Shown: positions 1 to 8,712 of the stretch, in pieces
How positions within the stretch are numbered: position 1 is the first letter of the stretch
How the letters are laid out: each line of letters begins with the position of its first letter
DNA from: Paenibacillus beijingensis
GTDB lineage: Bacteria; Bacillota; Bacilli; Paenibacillales; Paenibacillaceae
Direction: 5' to 3'
NCBI RefSeq assembly: GCF_000961095.1
Contig: NZ_CP011058.1
Coordinates: 5,685,968-5,749,967 of the forward strand
DNA length: 64,000 bases
Notes under the pieces: model-generated
What the model was told of the DNA's origin: nothing
What the model saw: only the letters and a program-made list of their open reading frames with translations
The model's database searches: none
Made by a program: the position numbers and the translations under genes

Positions 1-36
1 ATAATACCATCTCGCCGCAACGGGAGATGGTATTAT
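1..36 (-). terminator. Terminator hairpin after the MarR gene
   Basis: A perfect 13-bp inverted repeat (1-13 and 24-36) begins at the stop codon of the minus-strand MarR gene. The T-run that would follow lies outside the window, so calling it a terminator is inference from the stem and its place. Confidence 0.6.
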
Positions 37-477
37 TTACGGTTTATATTCCTGTGCTGAAAATCCTATTTTCTTTATTAACGTAATGGCGATCTGTTTT
101 TCCTCTACCGTAAGTCCCTGCATGATGGATTCAATCACTTCCGAGTGCGGTGGGAATAATTGATCGAACAGCTCTGTACCGGCCGCTGTTATTTCCGCGT
201 ACGTCACACGTCTGTCTTCCGGGCTTGCAACTCGTTTCAAGTAACCTTTCTGTTCCAGCTTATCGATGGTGTACGTAATGCTTCCGCTAGTTACAAGAAG
301 CTTCTCACCTAAACGTTGTAAAGGAATTTTACCCTTATGATAGAGCAGTTCCAATACGGTAAATTCGGATGCGGACAATCCTCTTTTTTTCATATCTTTA
401 ACGGCATGATCCATAGCGACTTTATAGGCTTTGGAAAGAACCACAAAAAGCTTTAACGATAGTTCACGATTATCCAT
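37..477 (-). CDS. MarR-family regulator, MhqR-like
   Basis: Winged-helix MarR repressor of 146 residues, a normal length for the family. The central part (about residues 35-100) holds the DNA-binding helix and wing, with the wing motif PEDRR. The opening ELSLKLFVVLSKAY and the run SGSITYTIDKLEQKGYLKR resemble Bacillus MhqR (YkvE), which represses quinone and azo-compound detoxification genes in response to electrophiles. The ATG follows a GAGG-type ribosome site. No target gene is visible, because the window ends just downstream. The MarR call is firm. The MhqR assignment is from remembered similarity only. Confidence 0.9.
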   Translation of the reverse strand: MDNRELSLKLFVVLSKAYKVAMDHAVKDMKKRGLSASEFTVLELLYHKGKIPLQRLGEKLLVTSGSITYTIDKLEQKGYLKRVASPEDRRVTYAEITAAGTELFDQLFPPHSEVIESIMQGLTVEEKQIAITLIKKIGFSAQEYKP

Positions 478-1051
478 GATCGTACCTCCTCAAACCGCAC
501 TACCAAAATTCATAATCTTAACATAAAGATAAATATACCTTTATTTTATACCTCATGCAACACTGGCGCTTACGATGCTGACGCCATTGCCTTGTCACTA
601 ATACCGCCCGGGCAAGCTCCATATCTTGTTGCCGCATCGAATTGCCTTCATTACTGCTATCCCTCCCCATTTTTTTTGACGTAAAGCGGAAATCAGCGGT
701 GCCGCACCTTTAGGCTCAGTTCGACTCCGTCCGGTTCGATTCGTTCCGGATGAGGGGGGCGATGGATGCCAGGTTATTTCCTAACGGCTGCCATAGCCGC
801 TAATTGAATGAAAATGACCCATTTGAAATTTTAACGGAGCTGAGCGCCTTTATTGTATGCACGAATGGTCATATTTCAACGGAAACCTTCAAATAAGGTC
901 TCTGACAACCGTTAAATTTTGCAAAAGGGCATTTTGAGCACATTAACGTCTTTCCAAGCCGTTAGCGCTCGAAGGTCGTCCATTCCGTCCGCGCGGGCTG
1001 AACCTACGATCCCATCGCTGCCAGCGATGCTCTATATCCACAATTCCTAAA
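478..1051. other. Intergenic stretch, no gene seen
   Basis: About 570 bp between the MarR gene and the end of the GH32 gene. The first 60 bp are AT-rich and should hold the MarR promoter. I see no convincing ORF, RNA gene or repeat in the rest. Confidence 0.5.
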
Positions 1052-1091
1052 CAAAAAAAACACCCGGCCGGCATACGCGATGCCAACCGGG
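1052..1091 (-). terminator. Rho-independent terminator of the GH32 operon
   Basis: Inverted repeat 1062-1074 / 1079-1091 (GC-rich arm CCCGG-CCGGCAT with its complement) followed on the minus strand by eight Ts (As at 1053-1060). It lies 13 bp beyond the GH32 stop codon and closes the five-gene operon. Confidence 0.88.
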
Positions 1092-1104
1092 CGTCCAAGA
1101 TCGA

Positions 1105-2613
1105 TTACCATGCAGACAGCAGCTTCCAGATATCGACTGCGTTTACAGTAACGGAACCCCCCGCTGCAAAAATGTCCAGGTCCACGTTTGCCGGATCAGG
1201 ATAGATGTTGTTGGTCATTACGGTACGGTAGTCGTCCGCATACACTTCGATGACGCTGGTGTCCACAAAAATGTGAAGGCGCAGCGGATCGCTTCCGGAC
1301 CTTTCCAATCGGGCGGTTTGGATGCCCTCACTCCATCCGTCGGCCTTAGTACGGTCGAAACGGAGCTCATTGGCTGCGCGGTTGTACACGAGCAGCGTCT
1401 GCTCGCTCCGGTCCCGGGCGGCTCTTAGAACAAAGCCCACCTCTTCTGCTGAGCTGCCGTCCAGATTAAATTCAACCTTAATTTCAAGACAGTCGCTGCC
1501 CACATAGTCGGGCAGTGTCCGTACGCCCGGCCGGACGACAAGAGCCTCCTGGTGGTAGCTGTCCCTGCGAAGGACCTCAAGCTCTTCGACCGGCGTAAAC
1601 TTCAATCTTCCATCCTTGTCAAGTTCCACCACCCGCGGAAGCGACATGGCGCCGCACCAGTCGTTTTTCCCGGTCGGACCGAAATTTTTGAACCAGGGCA
1701 TCCAGTCCCACGCATTCAGCCATGCGATGATGATGCGCCGTCCTTGCCCGTCAAGGAAGGACTGCGGCGCATAGTATTCGAAACCAAGGTCCACATCGCC
1801 CATTGTATCCCAATCGAAGCGGCCGGTGGTGTAATCCATATCTCCTACCAGGTAGATCGTTTTGTGCTGCCCCATCCCCATCGGCGAGAACATGAGGACA
1901 TGCCGGTCACCGAGGGGGAAGAAATCCGGGCACTCCCACATGTATCCCATCGTCCCGTCGCTCTCGGCGAGCACACCGGCATAGTCCCATTTGCGGAGAT
2001 CCGGCGACCGGTAAAGGAGGGCTTTTCCGATATCGCCCTTCTGGGAACCGACCACCATGTACCAGGTATCGTCATGCTTCCACACCTTGGGGTCGCGGAA
2101 AGCGGCCGAGCCGTCTTCCGGCGGGACGGAAATAACCGGATTTCCATCATACTTTTGGAAAGTGATGCCGTCTTCGCTGGTGGCCAGGCATTGGCTTTGA
2201 ATGACCGTGCCATCCTCCTGAATGATCGTGCCCGTGTACAGGACGGAAAGCACACCGTTATCGTCAACCGCGCTGCCCGAGAAACAGCCTCCCCGCTCAT
2301 GCAGATCGTAGGGCTCGCTGGGCGCAAGGGCGATCGGCAGGTGCTCCCAGTGGACCAAATCCTTGCTTTTTGCATGTCCCCAATGCATGGAGCCCCACTC
2401 AGCGCCGTACGGATAATGCTGATAGAAGAGATGGTACTCGCCTTTGTAAAAGATCAGGCCGTTCGGATCGTTAATCCAATAGGCAGGTGCCATAAAATGA
2501 TACTTCAGTCGCGTCAAGTCTCTGCTTACCGCATCTTTGATTTTAGCTATGGACTGCTCCGCTTTCAGCAAAGCCTCGCGATGCGGGGTCCGGTTCTTGG
2601 CCGTAAAGCTCAT
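1105..2613 (-). CDS. GH32 beta-fructofuranosidase (sucrase/levanase type)
   Basis: Glycoside hydrolase family 32 enzyme that releases fructose from sucrose, inulobiose or fructans. Family signatures are present in order: WINDPNG (nucleophile Asp), FRDPKVW (transition-state Asp) and ECPDFF (acid/base Glu), followed by a C-terminal beta-sandwich with the run DTSVIEVYADD. There is no signal peptide, so it should act inside the cell on imported oligosaccharides. The open frame extends upstream, but the ATG at 2613 has a strong AGGAGG ribosome site, giving 502 residues. It is the last gene of the operon and lies 58 bp after the GH172 gene, a pairing that suggests fructan or difructose-anhydride breakdown. 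Confidence 0.93.
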   Translation of the reverse strand: MSFTAKNRTPHREALLKAEQSIAKIKDAVSRDLTRLKYHFMAPAYWINDPNGLIFYKGEYHLFYQHYPYGAEWGSMHWGHAKSKDLVHWEHLPIALAPSEPYDLHERGGCFSGSAVDDNGVLSVLYTGTIIQEDGTVIQSQCLATSEDGITFQKYDGNPVISVPPEDGSAAFRDPKVWKHDDTWYMVVGSQKGDIGKALLYRSPDLRKWDYAGVLAESDGTMGYMWECPDFFPLGDRHVLMFSPMGMGQHKTIYLVGDMDYTTGRFDWDTMGDVDLGFEYYAPQSFLDGQGRRIIIAWLNAWDWMPWFKNFGPTGKNDWCGAMSLPRVVELDKDGRLKFTPVEELEVLRRDSYHQEALVVRPGVRTLPDYVGSDCLEIKVEFNLDGSSAEEVGFVLRAARDRSEQTLLVYNRAANELRFDRTKADGWSEGIQTARLERSGSDPLRLHIFVDTSVIEVYADDYRTVMTNNIYPDPANVDLDIFAAGGSVTVNAVDIWKLLSAW

Positions 2614-2671
2614 GGTTATCCTCCTATCGGCTTCAGCTGCAGGAAACGTCCGTCCCAGCGCCCTTTCCGTA

Positions 2672-4018
2672 TTATCGAAACGATTGCCGAATGTTTTTGC
2701 CTTGTTCAATGTTCCCTTTGGAATGTCCGGCCACACGGCCTTCTTTCTTTTCCACCTGAGCCGTCCGCCCTTCCGAATAGCTGTCCATCCGCTTCCGGGC
2801 GAGTTCGTACGACTCTTTCATCTCGGCGTTCAATGCAACTTGCTTCAGAGGGCCCGGGCTCGGGAACTGAGGCATCAGCTGGATGCGCTCTTCCACCGGC
2901 AAAATGCCGAACGGCTTCGAAGGAAGCGTCTGATACCAGTAAGCTGTGGAAGACCAGTCGTCGGACAGATGGTTGGCGTGGCCGTGCTCGATCGTCACTT
3001 TAATGCTTTCCGAGAAATGAATCGGGTCGGTAATGTGGAAGCGGTACGAAACCTGATAGCCGGGCACGTCGCTCTCGTGAACAATGGAGCCATGGAAAGG
3101 AAAAGCGTTCTTCTGCATCCCCCATGCATGATTGAAATAATCCTCCGCGCCGGTGCCCACGATGCTCGGCAGCTCCTCGCCGTCAATGAAGATCATATCG
3201 TCGCCTTCGCCCCACCAGCTGCCTTGAAAATGGGTAACCGACAGGTTGCAGCCGACGTAGTGCCCATTGCCCTCGGCCTCCAGAATGACATAGTTCCCTG
3301 CGCCGTCAAGGTTCGCCACCCGGTTCACTTCGGGCGTATTCACCTGCAGATCCGGAGCCCAGCCGTCGCACGGATTCTCACGGCGCCACTGGGCATGGAA
3401 GTATGCCGTATCGTCAGGAAGCGGCTGCTTGTACAGCTCGTAATCGATATGGAAGTAGAGGCCGAACGGCACATCGTTCTCATTGATGATTTCAATTTTC
3501 GCTTTTTTGTTAAACGGCATCGGGAAGTAGCAGTTGACGGAAGCAACGCCTCCGAACTTGAACTGCTCCTCCGGCTTGACCGATACGGTAATCGGCATGG
3601 AGGCAAAATTGCCGGGCATCGAATGACCAATGCAGAAGAAATCGCCGTAAGGAACGAGCACACTCGGATGAGACTGGTCGTCCCACGTCATCTTGATCAG
3701 CACTTTCCGGTACCAAGCCGTATCGGCGGATTCCCACGTCACGCCCAGTGCATTATGAATTTCATTAACCGGAGCGATATTGCCGCCGCCTGACGGGTCG
3801 AGAACGCTTGGGCCATGTATCCTGCGGCAGAACGAGGTCATCCAAATATGACTAATGCTGCCCGGCCCTTCCACTTCGCCGAGTACGACGGACTCGCCCG
3901 CGGGAATCATCCAGTAGTCCTGATTGCGGCCATCCTGATCCCAGCTGGAAAAGCGCGCGGAACGGACTTCTTTGACCTTGGTAAGCTGATCAAGCAGATT
4001 GAGAGATTGGCTTTGCAT
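2672..4018 (-). CDS. GH172 (former DUF2961) glycoside hydrolase
   Basis: 448-residue DUF2961 protein, now family GH172. The N-terminal run SWDQDGRNQDYWMIPAGES, the segment GPGSISHIWMT and the central GTGAEDYFNHAWG are typical. Characterised members include alpha-D-fructofuranosidase / difructose dianhydride I hydrolase and arabinofuranosidases. No signal peptide is seen, so cytoplasmic action on an imported sugar is likely. The ATG at 4018 follows AAAGGAGA at 8 bp. It sits between the transporter genes and GH32. The substrate is inferred from context and is not readable from the sequence. Confidence 0.88.
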   Translation of the reverse strand: MQSQSLNLLDQLTKVKEVRSARFSSWDQDGRNQDYWMIPAGESVVLGEVEGPGSISHIWMTSFCRRIHGPSVLDPSGGGNIAPVNEIHNALGVTWESADTAWYRKVLIKMTWDDQSHPSVLVPYGDFFCIGHSMPGNFASMPITVSVKPEEQFKFGGVASVNCYFPMPFNKKAKIEIINENDVPFGLYFHIDYELYKQPLPDDTAYFHAQWRRENPCDGWAPDLQVNTPEVNRVANLDGAGNYVILEAEGNGHYVGCNLSVTHFQGSWWGEGDDMIFIDGEELPSIVGTGAEDYFNHAWGMQKNAFPFHGSIVHESDVPGYQVSYRFHITDPIHFSESIKVTIEHGHANHLSDDWSSTAYWYQTLPSKPFGILPVEERIQLMPQFPSPGPLKQVALNAEMKESYELARKRMDSYSEGRTAQVEKKEGRVAGHSKGNIEQGKNIRQSFR

Positions 4019-4078
4019 GCATGATTTCTCCTTTTCTTTTATATGTGAAGTTGGTGTTGCTTAAGTTAATAGCACGGC

Positions 4079-4981
4079 CTAGCCTTTCACCGCGCCTGCT
4101 GTCATGCCTTCCATAATGAAGCGCTGGAAGAAGCCGAAGAAGACGAGCTGCGGAATAATGATGAGCATGCTCGCGGCAATGATGCCGCCATAGTCGATAT
4201 TGAACCGTCCCTTGAATTGCGAAATGCCAAGTGAGATCGTGGTCAGCGAATCATCGCTGATCAGCGTGACGGCGAAGGGAAACTCATTCCAGATGTACAG
4301 CACGTTAAAGATAAACACGGTGGCGACGACGGGCATGACAATCGGGAACACTACCGACCTCCCCAGTGAAATTAACCCGCAGCCGTCAATGACGGCCGCC
4401 TCCTCGACTTCCCTCGGGAATCCTCTCAGAAACCCCGTGAACAAGAGCGTATTGAACGAGATGGAGGTTGCGATATAAGGAAGCACCAGCGATGTATAGC
4501 TGTTGTTAAGCCCGAGCATAATCGTAATCCGATAAACCGGAAACAACAGAATGAAGGCCGGTATCGCAAGCCCCATCAGCAGGAAAGCGGTGACCGAACG
4601 CCTTAACCTCTCGGAACGGAAAACCATTCTCGCAAGCGCATAGGAGCTCATGAACGTAATTAAAATTTCAAACACGATTGTAACGATTGCGATGACGAGC
4701 GTATTTCGATACAGCAACCCGAGATTAAGCGTCTCCAAAGCTCTCGCGTAGTTCTCAAAGCTGATGACCCGCGGGAGGCTGAACGGATTATTCAATATGT
4801 CTTCATTCGATTTGAAAGAAAGAAGGACCATCCACAGTAAAGGAAGCATGACAAGAAATGTGACTCCATAGGCCAAAATCGTGAGCGGCACGCTGCTTCT
4901 TGGATGTATCGCCTCTTTGCGTACCCGTTTGCCGCTTACCGCAATCGTTGCACTCACCTTTGCCTTTGCCAATTGATTCAC
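4079..4981 (-). CDS. Sugar ABC transporter permease, MalG type
   Basis: 300-residue inner-membrane permease of the CUT1 sugar ABC family, with about six membrane helices. The EAA loop that docks the ATPase is visible as EEAAVIDGCGLISLGRSVVFP. A long basic N-terminus precedes the first helix. It starts at GTG behind AGAGGGGG and lies 15 bp after the partner permease gene. No ATPase gene is in this operon, so a shared MsmX-type ATPase is expected, as is common in Bacillales. Confidence 0.93.
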   Translation of the reverse strand: MNQLAKAKVSATIAVSGKRVRKEAIHPRSSVPLTILAYGVTFLVMLPLLWMVLLSFKSNEDILNNPFSLPRVISFENYARALETLNLGLLYRNTLVIAIVTIVFEILITFMSSYALARMVFRSERLRRSVTAFLLMGLAIPAFILLFPVYRITIMLGLNNSYTSLVLPYIATSISFNTLLFTGFLRGFPREVEEAAVIDGCGLISLGRSVVFPIVMPVVATVFIFNVLYIWNEFPFAVTLISDDSLTTISLGISQFKGRFNIDYGGIIAASMLIIIPQLVFFGFFQRFIMEGMTAGAVKG

Positions 4982-4996
4982 CTCGGAACCCCCTCT

Positions 4997-5872
4997 CTAG
5001 TCCTCGACGTTTCTGCGGCTTGCTCCCAGATAGATCAGGGAGAATACCATCGTTAACAGGAACGTAACGGTTGCAATCGACATGCCGTAACCATATTCGC
5101 CAGACGTAAAGGTGATATTGTACATGTACGTAACCATCACTTCGGAAAGGTGATTCGGTCCGCCGTTCGTAAGCAGAAAAACGGTTTCGAATACTTTGAA
5201 GACGCCTGTTATGATAAGCACGACATTAATTTTGACCGCCTCGTTCAGCATGGGGATGGTGATGAAAAATAATTGCTGCAGCTTGCTCGCGCCATCGATG
5301 GAGCTTGATTCGTACACGTCTTTCGGAATCATTTTGAGTCCCGCCAGAAAAATGGTCGCCAGAAACCCGATCGTCTGCCACGAATAGACAAATCCGACCG
5401 AATACGGTGTTAATGACCTGCCGCCGATCCAGGAAAGGGCAAGAGGATCAAGACCGATTCGCCTCAGCAGCACGTTGATGAGGCCCATTTGCGGGTCCAG
5501 AATGAATACCCAGATCAGCCCCACCAGAATGGGCGCGATAATACTGGGCGCAAAGTTCAACGCTTTTACCGCATTTCCGCCTTTAATTTTCGCATTAAGG
5601 AGAAGGGCGAGAAGGAATGCGCCCGGAAGGAGCAGCACCACCGACACGACCAGCACAATGAAGGTGTTTTTAAGCGAGATCCAGAACAGCGAGTCATCGA
5701 TCAGCTGCTTGTAGTTGTCCAGACCGACGAATACGGCCGCGCCAATGCCGGTATAGGTCGTCAGACTGTAATAAAAGGACACGAGCACCGGAAGGATGAT
5801 GTATAAACCGTATACGAGCAGGACAGGCAGCAGCAGCGCCAGTATATATCTGCGTTTGCTCAGCCAGACCAT
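4997..5872 (-). CDS. Sugar ABC transporter permease, MalF/UgpA type
   Basis: Partner permease of the same CUT1 importer, with about six membrane helices and the EAA-type loop YESSSIDGASKLQQLFFITIP. Although the frame opens three codons earlier at GTG, the ATG at 5872 has the better spacing from AAGGAG, giving 291 residues. It lies between the binding-protein gene and the MalG-type permease gene. Confidence 0.92.
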   Translation of the reverse strand: MVWLSKRRYILALLLPVLLVYGLYIILPVLVSFYYSLTTYTGIGAAVFVGLDNYKQLIDDSLFWISLKNTFIVLVVSVVLLLPGAFLLALLLNAKIKGGNAVKALNFAPSIIAPILVGLIWVFILDPQMGLINVLLRRIGLDPLALSWIGGRSLTPYSVGFVYSWQTIGFLATIFLAGLKMIPKDVYESSSIDGASKLQQLFFITIPMLNEAVKINVVLIITGVFKVFETVFLLTNGGPNHLSEVMVTYMYNITFTSGEYGYGMSIATVTFLLTMVFSLIYLGASRRNVED

Positions 5873-5947
5873 GGCATTCACTCCTTATCTCAGGATGCGG
5901 CGGATGACCTGCCGGCACTTCAAACGGTGCCGGCAGGCGCGCATCCT

Positions 5948-7300
5948 TTATTTTGTCGACTTGCTGTCGATCAGCTTCAATGCTTCTTGCGGCGTGTAAA
6001 TACCGTTGATCACGCCGTAAATGCTGTCATTCAGCTGGTTTGCTGCCGCTTCCGACAGGACAAGGTCCGGCTGGGCGGCAGGACGTTCCCAGCCCGCTTC
6101 GTTCAGCTTACTGATGACATCCGCATAGACGGGATATTTTTCCTTGTCTACGCTGCCCGTATATTTGACGACCGGGGGCGCTTCATTCTCAGCCATGACG
6201 GCGGCCCCTTCCTGACTGTAGAAGAAGGCGAAAAATTTCTGGACGGCATCATACTTGGCGGCGTCTTTTTGCACTTTGGAGCTGGCGACAAGCGGCGCGG
6301 CCGCAACGGCCATCGCGATCTTCTGGTTGCCCACGCCGTCCGAGAACGTCGGGCCCCAGGAGAAGCCGGTTGTTTTCGCTACCGGACTTCCTTCGATTTT
6401 TTTGGTCTCCCATACTCCGGCATCCAGCATTGCCGCTTTACCGGACGTGAACATTTCCACTGCCTGGAAATAAGAGAGGCTGGACACGTTGTCCGGAAAC
6501 GCGCCGCTTACACGCAGCTCATCAATTTTGTTAAAAAAGTTCAGAAAATCCGGATTGTCAAACTTCTCATCTCCCGCTTGAATCTTGTCGAGCTTGTCAA
6601 AGAAGCCGTAGCGCGTCAGCATGCCGAGGAACGCCCACGTACTGAACGTATCCTTCGCGCCTTTGGCAATCGTGACGACATTGTTTTGCTTAAAAACCTT
6701 TGCCGCTGCGAGCAGTTCGTCATACGTCTCCGGAACCTTGACGCCGTACTTATCAAATAATGCTTTGTTGTACCACAGCCCTGTGACAAGCGCCTGATAA
6801 GGCAATCCGAATTGCTTGCCGTCTTCCTGGTAACCGCTCAGCATTTTGGCGTCGATGCCGGAGGCAACCTCCGGATTGCTGTTCAGAAATTCCGTCAGGT
6901 CCAGGAGCAAGCCCGCTTTGTTCATTTCTTTGGCCGGTGCCGGGAGCATCCAGAAAATATCCGGCAGCGTACCCGACTGGGCCATCATTTTCATTTTTTT
7001 GACATGATCATCCGTGTCGGAACCGGAAAGATCGACTTTGATATTGGGGTATTTTTCCTGAAACTTCTGGACGATCCCGTACATATAAGGCTCTTGATCC
7101 TTGACGTTTGCCACATGCATGGAAATGGAGAGTGTCACCGGCTTCGCGCTTTCGCCGCCCGCACCGGCACTGGTACCATCGGTATTTGCGGTTTTGTTAG
7201 CGCTTGCACTATCGGCCGAATTTGAGCCGCTTTTGCCGCAAGCGGCAAGGCTCAGCATGAGCAGACAGACCATCACAATGAGCGATAAGCTTTTTTTCAT
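5948..7300 (-). CDS. Extracellular sugar-binding lipoprotein
   Basis: Family 1 solute-binding protein of 450 residues. The signal peptide ends in the lipobox LAAC (Cys at about 21) and is followed by a low-complexity Ser/Ala/Gly linker. The mature domain carries the SBP family run YEELLAAAKVFK-like segment and a late EAPPVVKYTGS region. It should present an oligosaccharide to the two permeases downstream. First gene of the operon; a cre-like site lies about 45 bp before its start and a divergent AraC regulator lies on the other side. Confidence 0.93.
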   Translation of the reverse strand: MKKSLSLIVMVCLLMLSLAACGKSGSNSADSASANKTANTDGTSAGAGGESAKPVTLSISMHVANVKDQEPYMYGIVQKFQEKYPNIKVDLSGSDTDDHVKKMKMMAQSGTLPDIFWMLPAPAKEMNKAGLLLDLTEFLNSNPEVASGIDAKMLSGYQEDGKQFGLPYQALVTGLWYNKALFDKYGVKVPETYDELLAAAKVFKQNNVVTIAKGAKDTFSTWAFLGMLTRYGFFDKLDKIQAGDEKFDNPDFLNFFNKIDELRVSGAFPDNVSSLSYFQAVEMFTSGKAAMLDAGVWETKKIEGSPVAKTTGFSWGPTFSDGVGNQKIAMAVAAAPLVASSKVQKDAAKYDAVQKFFAFFYSQEGAAVMAENEAPPVVKYTGSVDKEKYPVYADVISKLNEAGWERPAAQPDLVLSEAAANQLNDSIYGVINGIYTPQEALKLIDSKSTK

Positions 7301-7343
7301 AGACTGCTATTCCCCCTTATTTCCTAAAGTTTTTAAACTGGAA

Positions 7344-7358
7344 ATTAAGCGCTTTCTT
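7344..7358 (-). promoter_or_regulatory. Candidate cre (CcpA) site
   Basis: Minus-strand AAGAAAGCGCTTAAT differs from the Bacillus cre consensus WTGAAARCGYTTWNN at one position only. It lies upstream of the sugar-binding protein gene, so carbon catabolite control of the operon is likely. A match by eye, not scored. Confidence 0.6.
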
Positions 7359-7514
7359 TTTGGGCCTGAATTAATAATAACTCCATTCTTTCGGCATGTA
7401 TTTAGCAAAGCGAATAATTTATTTATCATTTCTCGCTTTTTTGATACGCTTACATTAGCGGTTCAAAATCATGCTGAACCGTTGCGCGGCACTTGATCCG
7501 GGAGGGTGATCCGA

Positions 7515-8387
7515 ATGATTCTGCATCAGATATCGCCTTATATCCGTGTCGCCATGGATAATATTGTCGATCGTCCATGGGTGATACAGGAACGGGTATT
7601 GTTCGATTATGAGCTGCTTTACATTATGGAAGGCAAGATCATCGTGACCATTGAAAATGAAGTGTATGACGGCGAGCGCGGCGACATCTTCCTGTTCCGA
7701 CCCAAACAGAAACATAAGCTTGTGAAGGTGGAGGGCAGGCGGCTGCGGCAGCCGCATATTCACTTTGATTTCTTTTATGGGGAGGACAGCGAGAAGGTAA
7801 AAGTCTCTTTTCGTACGCTGAAAGAAATCGCGCCGGAAGAGCAGCTCTTGTTCCGGGCCGATATTATTGAGCAAATGCCCGTCATTTTGCCGAGCCGGCT
7901 GCGGCTGCGAAATCCGATCCTCATCGAGAAGATGCTGATGGACATTATTTACGAATACGAAACGAAGATGCCCTTCTATGAGTTCAAAGTAAAGGGCATG
8001 TTTATTCAGCTGTGGATTCAACTGCTGCGGGAAAATTACTGGAGCCAGAACCCCCATTTGGAGACGAATATGCATGCTTTAATGCACGTCAAGCAGTACT
8101 TGATGCACAACACCAATCGCAAAGTAAGCCTGGACGAAATCGCAAAGATGTCCGGCATCAGCAAGCACTATCTGGGACGGCTGTTCCAGAAAGCCTTCGG
8201 CATGAGCCCGATCCAGTATCACCATCTCATGCGCGTCCATGCCGCCCGCCACCTGATCCAGTTTACGACCGATCCGCTCAGCGTCATTTCGGAGAAAATG
8301 GGCTTTTCCAACATCCACGCATTCAGCCGGTTTTTCAAGACGGTGGAAGGAATCTCTCCTTCTTTTTATCGAAGCAGCGAAAGCTGA
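7515..8387 (+). CDS. AraC-family sugar operon regulator
   Basis: 290-residue regulator. The N-terminal cupin-like half (residues 1-150, with GERGDIFLFRPKQKH) should bind the effector. The C-terminal pair of helix-turn-helix motifs (about 190-285) includes DEIAKMSGISKHYLGRLFQK and the typical NIHAFSRFFKTVEGISPSFYR ending. A GTG is available at 7506, but the ATG at 7515 lies 9 bp after GGAGG. It is divergent from the binding-protein gene, so it most likely activates the GH172/GH32 transport operon in response to its substrate. Confidence 0.92.
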   Translation: MILHQISPYIRVAMDNIVDRPWVIQERVLFDYELLYIMEGKIIVTIENEVYDGERGDIFLFRPKQKHKLVKVEGRRLRQPHIHFDFFYGEDSEKVKVSFRTLKEIAPEEQLLFRADIIEQMPVILPSRLRLRNPILIEKMLMDIIYEYETKMPFYEFKVKGMFIQLWIQLLRENYWSQNPHLETNMHALMHVKQYLMHNTNRKVSLDEIAKMSGISKHYLGRLFQKAFGMSPIQYHHLMRVHAARHLIQFTTDPLSVISEKMGFSNIHAFSRFFKTVEGISPSFYRSSES

Positions 8388-8625
8388 ATGGTTATTTGTC
8401 GCAGCGAAAGAAATCCGGCGCCCCATCGGGGCCGGAGGTCCAAGTACATGACCGGTGCACTTCCGAGCCTACCCGCTTCGTATATGCCAGACCGTATTTT
8501 AGGCTCCCCTAAGTCAATCGTTTGAACGAATTCACTCTCGAATCTAGTTTTTCACTAGACATTACGGGATGAGTATCTTTATAAGCGTAACCAAGAATTG
8601 CTGCGTTTACCATCTGCCGGAATGC

Positions 8626-8676
8626 AAAGAAGATCGCCTCCGATCTGCACAAGGTCGGATAAGGGCGATCTTCTTT
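8626..8676. terminator. Bidirectional terminator hairpin
   Basis: 13-bp arms AAAGAAGATCGCC (8626-8638) and complement (8664-8676), with a second inner pairing between. It stands between the AraC gene and the convergent membrane protein gene, which ends at 8713. Confidence 0.75.
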
Positions 8677-8712
8677 CATTACATCCTCAAAATTTCAAAC
8701 CAATCCATCTTT

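Noticed and set aside
1552..3793. Long plus-strand frames opposite GH32 and GH172
   Set aside because: Antisense shadows of clearly recognised genes; no ribosome sites or family motifs.
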